This document shows positions 20,819 through 30,478 of a DNA stretch of 64,000 nucleotides, piece after piece (the stretch's first letter is position 1; each line of letters begins with the position of its first letter). This DNA is from Pseudomonas fluvialis (lineage in GTDB: Bacteria > Pseudomonadota > Gammaproteobacteria > Pseudomonadales > Pseudomonadaceae): positions 211,425 to 275,424 of the forward strand of contig NZ_NMQV01000005.1 in NCBI RefSeq assembly GCF_002234375.1, written 5' to 3'. A model generated the notes under the pieces. That model saw nothing but the letters and a program-made list of their open reading frames with translations, had not been told where the DNA came from and ran no database searches. Position numbers and translations under genes: made by a program.

Positions 20819-22663
20819 TCAATAGTGATACCAGCGCAGCTGTAGCTGCACCTCGTTCTGCGCTGGCGTCCACTGACTAAACTCACGGCGCGCCGCCAGG
20901 CGTAGCGCCAGATCAGCACCCAACTCCCACTGCTGTTGCAGCGCCAGACTGCGGCGTACCTCGCCATTGGCAAAGTAGTCGCCACGCCCCTCGAGGCTCA
21001 GATTACCCAGCCCGTTGCGCCACAAGATCCCCGTATTGAAACCCACCGCCGGCTCCAGCAGGTTGCCGAACTGGGCATTGTGCTCAACCCGCGCCGTACC
21101 CATAGCGAAGCCCAGCAGCCTCTCGCTCAGTTGCCAGCTGCCGCCGGCACCCCCGCTGAGATGCCCGACCAGCTCGCGCTGGCCGTCCTCGCCCGGCACA
21201 CGCTCCAGGCCGCCGCCGACCTGCCAGCTGATCGGCTGCAACAGGCGGTTGCGCGGAGTCAGCGAGCGAATATTGGCCAGGTCCAGGCGCTGCAGCTGCC
21301 AGTGGTTGCCTTCGTACTGACGCACCTGCATCCCCAGGATCTCGATCTGCGCACCCAACGGGAAGCCCTGCGCGTTGTCGTTGAGGTCGTGATAGGCCAT
21401 GCGCAAGCCGTACTCGGCGTAGCTGCGCCCCTCCTGGCTACCCAGGGCAAGTTGCCAGGTACGTGACTGATGCCCCTCTTCCGGCAACCCCGGCCGCTCG
21501 ACCTGCAAGGGCTCGGGAGGGTTGCGGTTGATGGACTGCAACAGACGCAGGCTGCGCTGTGCCACCTGGCTGTCACGCGCCTCACCCGTCGCCTGGTAGC
21601 GCAGCAAACGATAGGCGGTATCCTGCACCTGGGCCTGACGCGGCAAGGGCAGCGCGCGGAACTGTGCGTCCTCCAGCCGGGCAGGATCATCGGCCAGGCG
21701 CAGAGCCCAATCTTGTTCAGTGGCGTCCAGCCCGGCACTGCGGGTCAGCAGTTCACGCTCGCGCGACGGCCGGTAGTCGATCTGCTCGACCAGCCCCGCC
21801 TGCTTGACGGCCTTGACCGTATCGGCGGGAATCGCGGTCAGCGGGAACTGCTCGGTCAGCCGCAGGCCGGGACGGGCAATCTCGAGGAGTTCCAGCAGGC
21901 GATAGGAGCAGTTTTCGTCAAAGAAGTAATAGTCGAAGCGAACCTGCTTGAGTTCCCAGACATGCTCGACCATGCGCTGGGTTTCCTCGGCCGAGAGATT
22001 CAGCCGGTACTCCCACAAGTCACGGTTTTCCAGACGACTGTACTCGCTGAGTTTCTCGCGGTAGGGCAGCAGGGCAAACAGCCCGGGGTAGCCACCCATC
22101 AGGCCTTTCCAGGCATACAGGATGCTGTTGTCGCTACCCTCGATATAGGCGCCGAAATTCAGCGCATAGCTGAGCATCGCCGTGCTTTGCGCAAAGTCTG
22201 GCGGGTCGATGCGCAGCAACGTGTGTCCGAACATCGACGAAGGACTATTCAGGTAGGCCGCGGGGAATACCAAAACCGTGCTGTGCGGATTGACGTCGGC
22301 CAGCCAGGCTTCGTATTCACTGCAGGTCACCGCCGGCAGATCATCCAGCTGCAACTGCTCGCGCAGCCAGCGGGTACGCGCCGGGTAGCGGCACTGCGCA
22401 TGCTGATCGGCGTCGCTCAGCGGCGCGTACAGGGCCGCCAGGGTCGCACGCAGTTCGGCCTGCGGATCGTGCGCGCCCTGCTCGGCGAGGAAAAACTGCG
22501 CATCGTCGACATGGCTACGCCAGCCACCCAGGCGCGCCGCTTCGTAATGTCCCAGTGCCAGCCAGAACGGCTGTTCAGCCAGTTCGGCCAGAGGCAACGC
22601 GGACGCAGCCGCCTGAGCGCCGCCAGCGCTGGCCAGGAGCAGCGGCAAGAAAAATCTTCGCAT
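20819..22663 (-). CDS. DUF4105 outer-envelope protein
   Basis: 614 residues with a signal peptide (FFLPLLLASAGGAQA). The central DUF4105 domain (residues ~130-290) contains SSMFGHTLLRIDPP, ALNFGAY, GYPGLFALLPYREK and FFDENCSYRLLELLE, which resembles a papain-like fold with Cys and His candidates. The C-terminal ~250 residues alternate polar and hydrophobic residues and end in WYHY, as an outer-membrane beta-barrel would. No experimental role is known to me. No good ribosome site precedes the ATG. The DUF3015 gene starts upstream on the same strand, 70 bp away. Confidence 0.82.
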   Translation of the reverse strand: MRRFFLPLLLASAGGAQAAASALPLAELAEQPFWLALGHYEAARLGGWRSHVDDAQFFLAEQGAHDPQAELRATLAALYAPLSDADQHAQCRYPARTRWLREQLQLDDLPAVTCSEYEAWLADVNPHSTVLVFPAAYLNSPSSMFGHTLLRIDPPDFAQSTAMLSYALNFGAYIEGSDNSILYAWKGLMGGYPGLFALLPYREKLSEYSRLENRDLWEYRLNLSAEETQRMVEHVWELKQVRFDYYFFDENCSYRLLELLEIARPGLRLTEQFPLTAIPADTVKAVKQAGLVEQIDYRPSRERELLTRSAGLDATEQDWALRLADDPARLEDAQFRALPLPRQAQVQDTAYRLLRYQATGEARDSQVAQRSLRLLQSINRNPPEPLQVERPGLPEEGHQSRTWQLALGSQEGRSYAEYGLRMAYHDLNDNAQGFPLGAQIEILGMQVRQYEGNHWQLQRLDLANIRSLTPRNRLLQPISWQVGGGLERVPGEDGQRELVGHLSGGAGGSWQLSERLLGFAMGTARVEHNAQFGNLLEPAVGFNTGILWRNGLGNLSLEGRGDYFANGEVRRSLALQQQWELGADLALRLAARREFSQWTPAQNEVQLQLRWYHY

Positions 22664-22733
22664 GGGGGGACAACCGGAAAAAGCAGCGGCGACCGATGTG
22701 CACCGGCCGCCGCGGGGAGGGTCAGAACGCCAA

Positions 22734-23222
22734 TCAGGCCTGCTTGGCGTACTTGGCCAGGCGCGCGTCAGCCTTCAGCACGGCCAGCGTGGCTTCATGC
22801 ACCTGCTGCTCGTTGACATCGGCAGCGCTGAAAATCTCGCTGAAGTGCGCCTGGGTCACCGCGGCAAAATGCGCGCGGTCTTCCGGCGCCACGCCCAGTA
22901 CCACGGCATAGGTGGTCAGCGCTTCGCCTTCACCCTTGGCCATGTCTTCGGACAGCTCGTCCATGATGCCGCTGAGTACCAGCATCGGCTTGCCACCGTA
23001 GGTCAGTACGCCGCTGGTGGAGCAGCCGTTGGTGCCCGAGGTCATGCCGAAGGTGGCGTTGCCCGAGGTGCCGTTAGTGGTGGAGGCGACAAAGTGCGAG
23101 GGCATGCCGCTGTGGCCCTTGAACAGCATGTTGCCCCAGCCACAGTTCGGGCCGCCCGGAGCCTCGGCAAAGGCGCTGGCGGAGGTGACTGCAAGCAAGC
23201 TAGCAAACAGAACTCGTTTCAT
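22734..23222 (-). CDS. Secreted DUF3015 protein
   Basis: 162 residues with a signal peptide (VLFASLLAVTSASAFA). The mature domain has GPNCGWGNMLFKGHSGM, STTNGTSGNATFGMTSGTNGC and GGKPMLVLSGIMDELSEDMAKGEG. Paired cysteines suggest a periplasmic disulphide. The start 23222 (MKRVLF) follows AGAAGAGA; the upstream frame adds 33 unlikely residues. It may be co-transcribed with the DUF4105 gene. Function unknown. Confidence 0.88.
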   Translation of the reverse strand: MKRVLFASLLAVTSASAFAEAPGGPNCGWGNMLFKGHSGMPSHFVASTTNGTSGNATFGMTSGTNGCSTSGVLTYGGKPMLVLSGIMDELSEDMAKGEGEALTTYAVVLGVAPEDRAHFAAVTQAHFSEIFSAADVNEQQVHEATLAVLKADARLAKYAKQA

Positions 23223-23414
23223 ATGCTGATCTCTTCTTCTGGTCATGGGGTCGGCGTCATTGCCAACCTGTGTGTCAGCATTTTGCAAGCGCCGCGCCCT
23301 GTCAAGGCGCAGAGCCGGCAATAGCCCGCAAAATACAACGTTTGATCCATGTCACGGCGCCCATCACCACACGCGCCACACTGATAGCACTCTCCTGCAC
23401 ACCGAGGTGCCCGC

Positions 23415-23738
23415 ATGTCTACGTTCGACCCCGCCGCCGCACTGGAACAACTGCTTGCCGAATACAGCCAGCGCGCTGCGGCGATTCGCCACGACCTTGG
23501 CAAGGCGCACGCTGCCGACTTCGCCGAACAGGCCGTGGAACGGCAAAACGACGAGGTACTCAATGCCCTGCTCGCCGAAGCGGAAGCCGGCATGCGCCTG
23601 GTGGGCCTGGCCCGCCTACGCCTGGCCGAGGGCCGCTACGGCCTGTGCCAGCGCTGCGGTGAAGCCATCAGTCCCGCCCGCCTGCAAGCCCTGCCGGCGG
23701 CGGAATACTGCCTGCACTGCGCCGACCAGGCGAGCTGA
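23415..23738 (+). CDS. TraR/DksA-family zinc finger protein
   Basis: 107 residues: an N-terminal helical hairpin (residues ~5-65, with DFAEQAVERQNDEVLNAL) and a C-terminal four-cysteine zinc finger (LCQRCGE ... YCLHC). It is shorter than DksA (about 150 residues) and resembles the short DksA-like proteins that may bind the RNA polymerase secondary channel. The acidic tip residues of DksA are replaced here by AADFAEQ, so ppGpp-dependent action is uncertain. Confidence 0.87.
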   Translation: MSTFDPAAALEQLLAEYSQRAAAIRHDLGKAHAADFAEQAVERQNDEVLNALLAEAEAGMRLVGLARLRLAEGRYGLCQRCGEAISPARLQALPAAEYCLHCADQAS

Positions 23739-23883
23739 CAGGCCTCGGGAAACGCCGGCAAGGACGCTCCAGGCTGCCTGAGTGCAGCCGGCCAACCTTG
23801 CTGGCGGGGCAGGTGACGGCCAGAATGTTCGCCCAATGCAGTGATGTGCCTGCGCATTCGCCCCACCGCCCCCAGGATTCACC

Positions 23884-26352
23884 ATGCCCGATACCCTTGC
23901 CAACGCGCTGCGCCTGCCCGTGCAGTCCCTCGCCCGCCCGTTCAGCCCCGAGCAGTTCAGCTTTGCCAGCACCGATGAACTGGAACCGTTCCGCGGCGTG
24001 CTCGGCCAGGAGCGCGCCGTGGAAGCCATGCAGTTCGGCGTGGCCATGCCGCGCCCCGGCTACAACCTGTATGTCATGGGCGAGTCGGGCACGGGACGCT
24101 TTTCCTTCAGCCAGCGTTACCTGCGTGCCGAAGCCAAGCGCCAGCCCACCCCGGGCGACTGGCTGTATATCAACCATTTCGCCGAACCCCGCGAGCCCCA
24201 TGCGCTGGGTCTGCCGGCAGGACAGGCGGCCAGCTTCTGCAATGAGATCAGCCAGCTGATCGACAACCTGCTCGCCACCTTCCCGGCGGTGTTCGAGGCG
24301 CCGACCTACCAACAGAAGAAAAGCGCCATCGACCGCGCCTTCAACCAGCGTTACGACCGCGCCCTGGACAACCTGGAAAAGCGTGCGCTGGAAAAGAACG
24401 TCGCGCTGTACCGCGACAGCAGCAACATCGCCTTCACCCCCATGCAGGAAGGCAAGGCGCTGGATGAGGCCGAGTTCGCTCAGCTTCCCGAAAGTGTCCG
24501 CGAGCAGTTCCACGAGGACATCGCACAGCTCGAGGAGTGCCTCAACGAGGAACTGGTCAACCTCCCGCAATGGAAGCGCGAGTCAAGCAACCAGCTACGC
24601 CAGCTCAACGAGGAAACCATCAGCCAGGCCCTGGCCCCGCTGCTCGACCCGCTGCTGCAACGGCATGCCGACAACCCCGGCATCCTCGCCTACCTGCAGG
24701 CCATGCACGACAACCTGCGGCGCACCGTGGTCGATCAACTGGTCGACGACAGCAAGCCCGAACTGCAGCGGCGCGAGCTGCTCGAAGAGCAGTACGCCCC
24801 CAACCTGCTGGTCGGCCATGCCGAGGGCGCCGGCGCGCCGGTGATCTTCGAGCCGCACCCGACCTACGACAACCTGTTCGGGCGCATCGAGTACAACACC
24901 GACCAAGGCGCGCTCTACACCAGCTACCGCCAGCTGCGCGCCGGTGCGCTGCACCGTGCCAACGGCGGCTACCTGATCGTCGAAGCCGAGAAACTGCTCT
25001 CCGAACCGTTTGTCTGGGACGCCCTCAAGCGCGCCCTGCATTCGCGCCAGCTGAAGATGGAAGCGCCGCTGGTCGAACTGGGGCGCATCGCCACGGTCAC
25101 CCTCAATCCGCAGCGCATCCCCTTGCAGGTCAAGGTGCTGATCATCGGCTCCCGCGAGCTGTACTACACCCTGCAGGACCTCGACCCGGACTTCCAGGAG
25201 ATGTTCCGCGTCCTGGTGGACTTTGACGAAGAGATCCCCCTGGCCGAGGACAGCCTGGAACAGTTCGCCCAGCTGCTGAAAACCCGTACCAGCGAAGAAG
25301 GCATGGCCCCGCTGAGTGCGGCCGCCGTGGCCCGCCTGGCCACCTACAGCGCGCGCCTGGCGGAACACCAGGGACGCCTGTCGGCACGCATCGGCGACTT
25401 GTTCCAGCTGGTCAGCGAAGCGGATTTCGTCCGTCAGCTGGCCGGTGCCGAGCTGACCGACGTCGGCCATATCGAACGCGCCCTCAAGGCCAAGGCCGAC
25501 CGCACCGGACGCGTGTCGGCGCGCATTCTCGACGACATGCTCGATGGCACCATCCTTATCGACAGCGCCGGCGCGGCCATCGGCAAGTGCAACGGCCTCA
25601 CCGTACTGGAGGTGGGCGACTCGGCCTTCGGTGTGCCGGCGCGAATTTCCGCCACCGTCTACCCGGGCGGCAGCGGCATCGTCGATATCGAGCGCGAGGT
25701 CAACCTCGGCCAGCCGATTCACTCCAAGGGCGTGATGATCCTCACCGGCTACCTGGGCAGCCGCTACGCCCAGGAGTTTCCCCTGGAAATTTCCGCAAGC
25801 ATCGCCCTGGAACAGTCCTACGGCTACGTCGATGGCGACAGCGCGGCCCTCGGCGAGGTCTGTGCACTGATCTCGGCACTGGCCCGTGCGCCGCTCAAGC
25901 AGTGCTTTGCCATCACCGGCTCGATCAACCAGTTCGGCGAAGTGCAGGCGGTCGGCGGGGTCAACGAAAAGATCGAAGGCTTCTTCCGCCTGTGCCAGGC
26001 GCGCGGGCTGAGCGGCGAGCAGGGCGTGATTATCCCGCGTGCCAACGTCAGCAACCTGATGCTCGACGAACGCGTGCTGCAGGCAGTGCACGCCGGACAG
26101 TTCCACGTATTTGCCGTCAGCCATGCCGACCAGGCACTCAGCCTGCTGGCCGGCGAGGCGGCTGGCGAGGCCGATGCGCAGGGGAATTTCCCCGAGGGCA
26201 GCCTGAATGCCCGCGTGGTAGCCCGCCTGCGCGAGATTGCCGAGCAGGGCCTGGACGACGACAACGACAAGGCCGAAGAAGCCCCGGTCAGCAAATCGCG
26301 GCGCACCCGCCAACCGGCCGCGGACAAAGCCAAGAGCGGCGACGGCGCCTGA
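23884..26352 (+). CDS. Lon-like ATP-dependent protease (LonB-type, AAA plus S16 peptidase)
   Basis: 822 residues. The N-terminal AAA half has a modified Walker A, MGESGTGRFS, where the usual lysine is arginine. A long helical insert (~residues 90-260) and the second part of the AAA module follow (GGYLIVEAEKLL, VKVLIIGSRELYY). The C-terminal Lon protease domain carries the serine/lysine dyad: serine in YVDGDSAALGEV and lysine in GGVNEKIEGFF. A lysine- and arginine-rich tail ends the protein. It has no membrane helix and is distinct from housekeeping Lon. Substrates are unknown. Confidence 0.9.
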   Translation: MPDTLANALRLPVQSLARPFSPEQFSFASTDELEPFRGVLGQERAVEAMQFGVAMPRPGYNLYVMGESGTGRFSFSQRYLRAEAKRQPTPGDWLYINHFAEPREPHALGLPAGQAASFCNEISQLIDNLLATFPAVFEAPTYQQKKSAIDRAFNQRYDRALDNLEKRALEKNVALYRDSSNIAFTPMQEGKALDEAEFAQLPESVREQFHEDIAQLEECLNEELVNLPQWKRESSNQLRQLNEETISQALAPLLDPLLQRHADNPGILAYLQAMHDNLRRTVVDQLVDDSKPELQRRELLEEQYAPNLLVGHAEGAGAPVIFEPHPTYDNLFGRIEYNTDQGALYTSYRQLRAGALHRANGGYLIVEAEKLLSEPFVWDALKRALHSRQLKMEAPLVELGRIATVTLNPQRIPLQVKVLIIGSRELYYTLQDLDPDFQEMFRVLVDFDEEIPLAEDSLEQFAQLLKTRTSEEGMAPLSAAAVARLATYSARLAEHQGRLSARIGDLFQLVSEADFVRQLAGAELTDVGHIERALKAKADRTGRVSARILDDMLDGTILIDSAGAAIGKCNGLTVLEVGDSAFGVPARISATVYPGGSGIVDIEREVNLGQPIHSKGVMILTGYLGSRYAQEFPLEISASIALEQSYGYVDGDSAALGEVCALISALARAPLKQCFAITGSINQFGEVQAVGGVNEKIEGFFRLCQARGLSGEQGVIIPRANVSNLMLDERVLQAVHAGQFHVFAVSHADQALSLLAGEAAGEADAQGNFPEGSLNARVVARLREIAEQGLDDDNDKAEEAPVSKSRRTRQPAADKAKSGDGA

Positions 26353-26402
26353 CCCAGGCGGCTGCTAAGCTGCGGATAAGCCCCGCTGCGAGGACTGCCG
26401 CC

Positions 26403-26738
26403 ATGCCGACGACCTTCTGTCTGATCCGCGACTGCCTCGGCCTGCGCCTGCGCATCGAATGCCAGGCCCGCGCCCTGCGTGATGGCAGCGGCCTGTGGTG
26501 GATACTATGTGCCGCCGGCCGCGATGGCGAACCAGTCAGTGCGCTGCGCAGCCAGGGTCCGTTCCACGGTGAACTACAGGCGCAGCGCGGGCTGCAAGCC
26601 ATCATCGCCAACCTGCAGGCGCTGGGTTACCAGAGCAGCGCCCAGCCAGCACTGTGGAGCCTGCCGCTCCAAGCCGAGCTACGCCGTCTCCAGCACCAGC
26701 CGCATAGCCGTCCCTGGCATTGCCCGCAACATCTGTGA
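26403..26738 (+). CDS. Small conserved-looking hypothetical protein
   Basis: 111 residues from an ATG preceded by GAGGAC, the same spacing style as neighbouring genes. Sequence features: [40 protein letters not shown] and a C-terminal [14 protein letters not shown] helix, ending in [10 protein letters not shown]. There is no signal peptide or membrane helix. The frame is easily missed because it continues as a shadow frame into the protease gene. It lies between the Lon-like gene and the UPF0114 gene, both on this strand. I do not recognise the family. Confidence 0.6.
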   Translation: MPTTFCLIRDCLGLRLRIECQARALRDGSGLWWILCAAGRDGEPVSALRSQGPFHGELQAQRGLQAIIANLQALGYQSSAQPALWSLPLQAELRRLQHQPHSRPWHCPQHL

Positions 26739-26811
26739 ATGGGCTCGCGCTTGTCTGGATTGGGGCCACGGGTATACTTGCGACCCGTTTTTTCCGGCTT
26801 GGAGTCACCCC

Positions 26812-27306
26812 ATGGAACGCTTTCTGGAAAACGCCATGTATGCCTCGCGCTGGCTGCTGGCGCCCATCTATTTCGGCTTGTCGCTTGCCTTGCTGGCCCT
26901 GGCACTGAAGTTCTTCCAGGAAGTCTTCCACATCCTGCCCAATGTCTTCAGCATGGCCGAGGCCAACCTGATTCTGGTGCTGCTGTCGCTGATCGACATG
27001 GCCCTGGTCGGTGGCCTGCTGGTGATGGTGATGATTTCCGGCTACGAGAACTTCGTTTCGCAGCTGGACATCGATGAAGGCAAGGAGAAGCTCAACTGGC
27101 TGGGCAAGATGGACTCCGGCTCGCTGAAGATGAAAGTCGCGGCATCCATCGTGGCCATCTCCTCGATCCACCTGCTCAAGGTATTCATGGATGCCAAGAA
27201 CATCCCCGACAGCAAGCTGATGTGGTACGTCATCCTGCACCTGACCTTCGTCGCCTCGGCGTTCGCCATGGGCTATCTGGACAAGCTGACCAAGCATGAC
27301 CACTGA
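26812..27306 (+). CDS. UPF0114/TIGR00645 (YqhA-like) membrane protein
   Basis: 164 residues starting [22 protein letters not shown], the family hallmark, with about four hydrophobic segments (residues ~10-35, 50-80, 105-125, 135-155). [12 protein letters not shown] is also typical. The start at 26812 has GGAG seven bases upstream. Function unknown. Confidence 0.9.
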   Translation: MERFLENAMYASRWLLAPIYFGLSLALLALALKFFQEVFHILPNVFSMAEANLILVLLSLIDMALVGGLLVMVMISGYENFVSQLDIDEGKEKLNWLGKMDSGSLKMKVAASIVAISSIHLLKVFMDAKNIPDSKLMWYVILHLTFVASAFAMGYLDKLTKHDH

Positions 27307-27410
27307 GTGAACGCCACTTGTCATGCCGATGACGGCCTTTCATATGCCAGCGCCCCAACCTTGAGTTAGAATGCCCGCCTTTTTCCAGCATCGCCCCGCA
27401 GAGGACTGCC

Positions 27411-28664
<1,254 letters not shown>

Positions 28665-28715
28665 TACACTGCGTTACCTGAGTGGCAGGCCCAACCTGCT
28701 ACTCATTCACTGTTT

Positions 28716-28791
28716 AGGCCAGTAGCTCAATTGGCAGAGCGGCGGTCTCCAAAACCGCAGGTTGGGGGTTCGATTCCCTCCTGGCCTGCCA
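28716..28791 (+). tRNA. tRNA-Trp (anticodon CCA)
   Basis: 76 bases with a full cloverleaf: acceptor stem AGGCCAG/CTGGCCT, D arm AGCTC..GAGC, anticodon loop TCTCCAAAA with CCA, T arm GGTTCGATTCC, encoded 3' CCA. It closely matches bacterial tRNA-Trp. Confidence 0.96.
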
Positions 28792-28797
28792 AACAGG

Positions 28798-28837
28798 CAA
28801 AGGCCCGGCATAGCACTATGTCGGGCCTTTGTGTTTT
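28798..28837 (+). terminator. Terminator of the tRNA-Trp transcript
   Basis: A long stem, CAAAGGCCCGGCATA / TATGTCGGGCCTTTG, with one G-T pair and a GCAC loop is followed by TGTTTT. It begins seven bases after the tRNA 3' end. Confidence 0.85.
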
Positions 28838-28967
28838 ACCCGACCCAGTCTTGCCCTGCACTCCCCGCACCAGCCATGCGTTGGCGTTGCCACGCCACGC
28901 ACACGCCGTACAACGTCTTCTGCCCGACACTTGCTATAGTGTGGAAAACCCAGTCAGGAGTGCAGCA

Positions 28968-29336
28968 ATGACCGATACCAGCCAAGAGCGCCGGCGCTTC
29001 CAGCGCATTGCCTTCGACGCCGCCACCGTGCTCAGCCAGGGGGATCATCAGTGGCCGGTAGAATTGCTCGACATCTCCCTGCGCGGCCTGCTGGTACGCT
29101 GCCCGGCAATCTGGCACGGCGATCCGCAACAACCCTTCACGGCACGCCTGAGCCTGGATGACGGCACCCAGGTACAGATGGACGTCCAGCTCACCCGCGA
29201 CAGCCAGGGACTACTGGGCTTCCTCTGCCAGCACATCGATCTCGAATCGATCAGCCACCTACGCCGCCTGGTCGAACTCAACCTGGGCGACAGCAGCCTG
29301 CTGGAACGCGAGCTCGCCGCCCTCAGCGACAACTGA
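28968..29336 (+). CDS. PilZ-domain c-di-GMP-binding protein
   Basis: 122 residues, essentially one PilZ domain. Both c-di-GMP motifs are present: the arginine cluster ERRRFQR near the N-terminus and LDISLRGLL (DxSxxG) at residues ~26-31. A helical tail follows ([22 protein letters not shown]). CAGGAG lies seven bases before the ATG. It is a single gene with its own terminator. The reader's output is unknown; the window also encodes a GGDEF/EAL protein. Confidence 0.93.
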   Translation: MTDTSQERRRFQRIAFDAATVLSQGDHQWPVELLDISLRGLLVRCPAIWHGDPQQPFTARLSLDDGTQVQMDVQLTRDSQGLLGFLCQHIDLESISHLRRLVELNLGDSSLLERELAALSDN

Positions 29337-29355
29337 CACTGCTGCCCACCTGCAC

Positions 29356-29379
29356 AGCGCCGCCTCCGGGCGGCGCTTT
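29356..29379 (+). terminator. Terminator after the PilZ gene
   Basis: A 9-bp stem, AGCGCCGCC / GGCGGCGCT, with TCCG loop and a short TTT tail. It separates the PilZ gene from the light-response promoter 20 bp further on. Confidence 0.75.
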
Positions 29380-29400
29380 GCTGTGTGCCCGCCATCTTTA

Positions 29401-29497
29401 TGTACAACTTTTCCGACCTAACTGTACAAAAGCATTGACTTGTACAACAGCACACCTAAGATGAACACAAGCTGTACAACAAATCAGATTTGTACAA
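29401..29497 (+). promoter_or_regulatory. Five TGTACAA boxes: probable LitR operator array
   Basis: TGTACAA occurs five times in 97 bases, all on the + strand, starting at 29401, 29423, 29441, 29473 and 29491, with spacings of 22, 18, 32 and 18. The core TGTACA is itself palindromic. LitR/CarH-type MerR regulators are known to bind TGTACA-like repeats, and the regulator gene is the second gene of the operon downstream. Autorepression with light-dependent relief is the expected logic (inference). Confidence 0.8.
29435..29462 (+). promoter_or_regulatory. Candidate promoter of the light-response operon
   Basis: TTGACT (29435-29440) and TAAGAT (29457-29462) are 16 bases apart. The third TGTACAA box lies directly in the spacer, so a bound regulator would block polymerase. 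Distance to the first ATG is about 54 bases, with a strong TAGGAGG ribosome site just before it. Confidence 0.65.
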
Positions 29498-29515
29498 CAC
29501 ATCCTAGGAGGCCCC

Positions 29516-30475
29516 ATGCATACGTCGATGCCCAAGCCCAAGCTCGCCATCAGCGCCTGCCTGCTCGGCGCCAACGTGCGCTTCAACGGCGGCCACAAGG
29601 AATCGCGCCTGTGCAGCCAGAGCCTGGCCGAACATTTCGAGTTTGTTCCGGTATGCCCGGAAGTCGGCATCGGTCTCGGCACCCCCCGCCAACCGATCCG
29701 CCTGGTCGGTGATGCGCAATCTCCGCGTGCCGTAGGGACCGTCCAGCGCGAGCTGGATGTCACTGATGCGCTGCGCGACTACGCCGAACGCATGGCCGGC
29801 GAACTCGACGATATCTGCGGGCATATCCTCATGCAGAGGTCGCCGTCCTGCGGCATGGAGCGGGTCAAGCTCTATCAGGACAATGGTTATCCGGCCGAGG
29901 GAGGGGCAGCCGGTATCTATGCAGCCCGTTTCATGGCGCTGCGCCCCGACCTGCCGGTAGAAGAAGACGGCCGCCTGAACGACCCGGTGCTGCGTGAGAA
30001 CTTCATCACCCGTGTATACGCCTATGCCGAATGGCAACGCTTGTGCCGAGCCGGCCTGAGCCGACGTGGCGTGCTGCAATTTCACGCACGCTACAAGTAC
30101 CAGCTGCTGGCCAATAATCCGCAGGCCTACAAAGAACTGGGCCGGCAACTGGCCAGCATTGCCCAGCATGACCTTGAGCAGTTTGCCGCCGACTATTTCA
30201 GCCGCCTGATACAGGCCTTGCGTCGTACCGCCAGCCGCGGCAGCCACAGCAATGTACTGCAGCACCTGTTCGGTTACCTCAAGCATGCACTGAGTGCCGA
30301 GGAGAAGCGCGATACCGTGCAACTCATTGAGCAGTACCGGGAAGGCATCGTCCCGCTGGTGGTTCCGCTGACTCTGCTCAAGTACCACTTCCGTCGCCAT
30401 CCGCATCCCTATGTGGCGCAGCAGGCTTATCTGCAGCCGCATCCGGAGCGCCTCAGCCTGCGCAACGCGCTCTAA
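29516..30475 (+). CDS. DUF523 plus DUF1722 (YbgA-like) protein
   Basis: 319 residues. The N-terminal DUF523 (residues ~8-150) has ISACLLGANVRFNGG, VPVCPEVGIGLGTPR and MQRSPSCGM, with several conserved cysteines that could hold a metal or iron-sulphur site. The C-terminal DUF1722 (residues ~190-305) contains FHARYKYQLLANNPQAY and GIVPLVVPLTLLKYHFRRHP. Members are often neighbours of photolyase genes. Recent work I recall ties DUF523-type proteins to tRNA thiolation or desulphuration chemistry, but I cannot confirm that for this one. First gene of the operon. Confidence 0.86.
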   Translation: MHTSMPKPKLAISACLLGANVRFNGGHKESRLCSQSLAEHFEFVPVCPEVGIGLGTPRQPIRLVGDAQSPRAVGTVQRELDVTDALRDYAERMAGELDDICGHILMQRSPSCGMERVKLYQDNGYPAEGGAAGIYAARFMALRPDLPVEEDGRLNDPVLRENFITRVYAYAEWQRLCRAGLSRRGVLQFHARYKYQLLANNPQAYKELGRQLASIAQHDLEQFAADYFSRLIQALRRTASRGSHSNVLQHLFGYLKHALSAEEKRDTVQLIEQYREGIVPLVVPLTLLKYHFRRHPHPYVAQQAYLQPHPERLSLRNAL

Positions 30476-30478
30476 ACC

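Noticed and set aside
29401..29497. TGTACAA cluster as DnaA boxes or an origin
   Set aside because: The sequence does not match TTATCCACA, and the adjacent genes are light-response genes with a LitR-like regulator, not replication genes.
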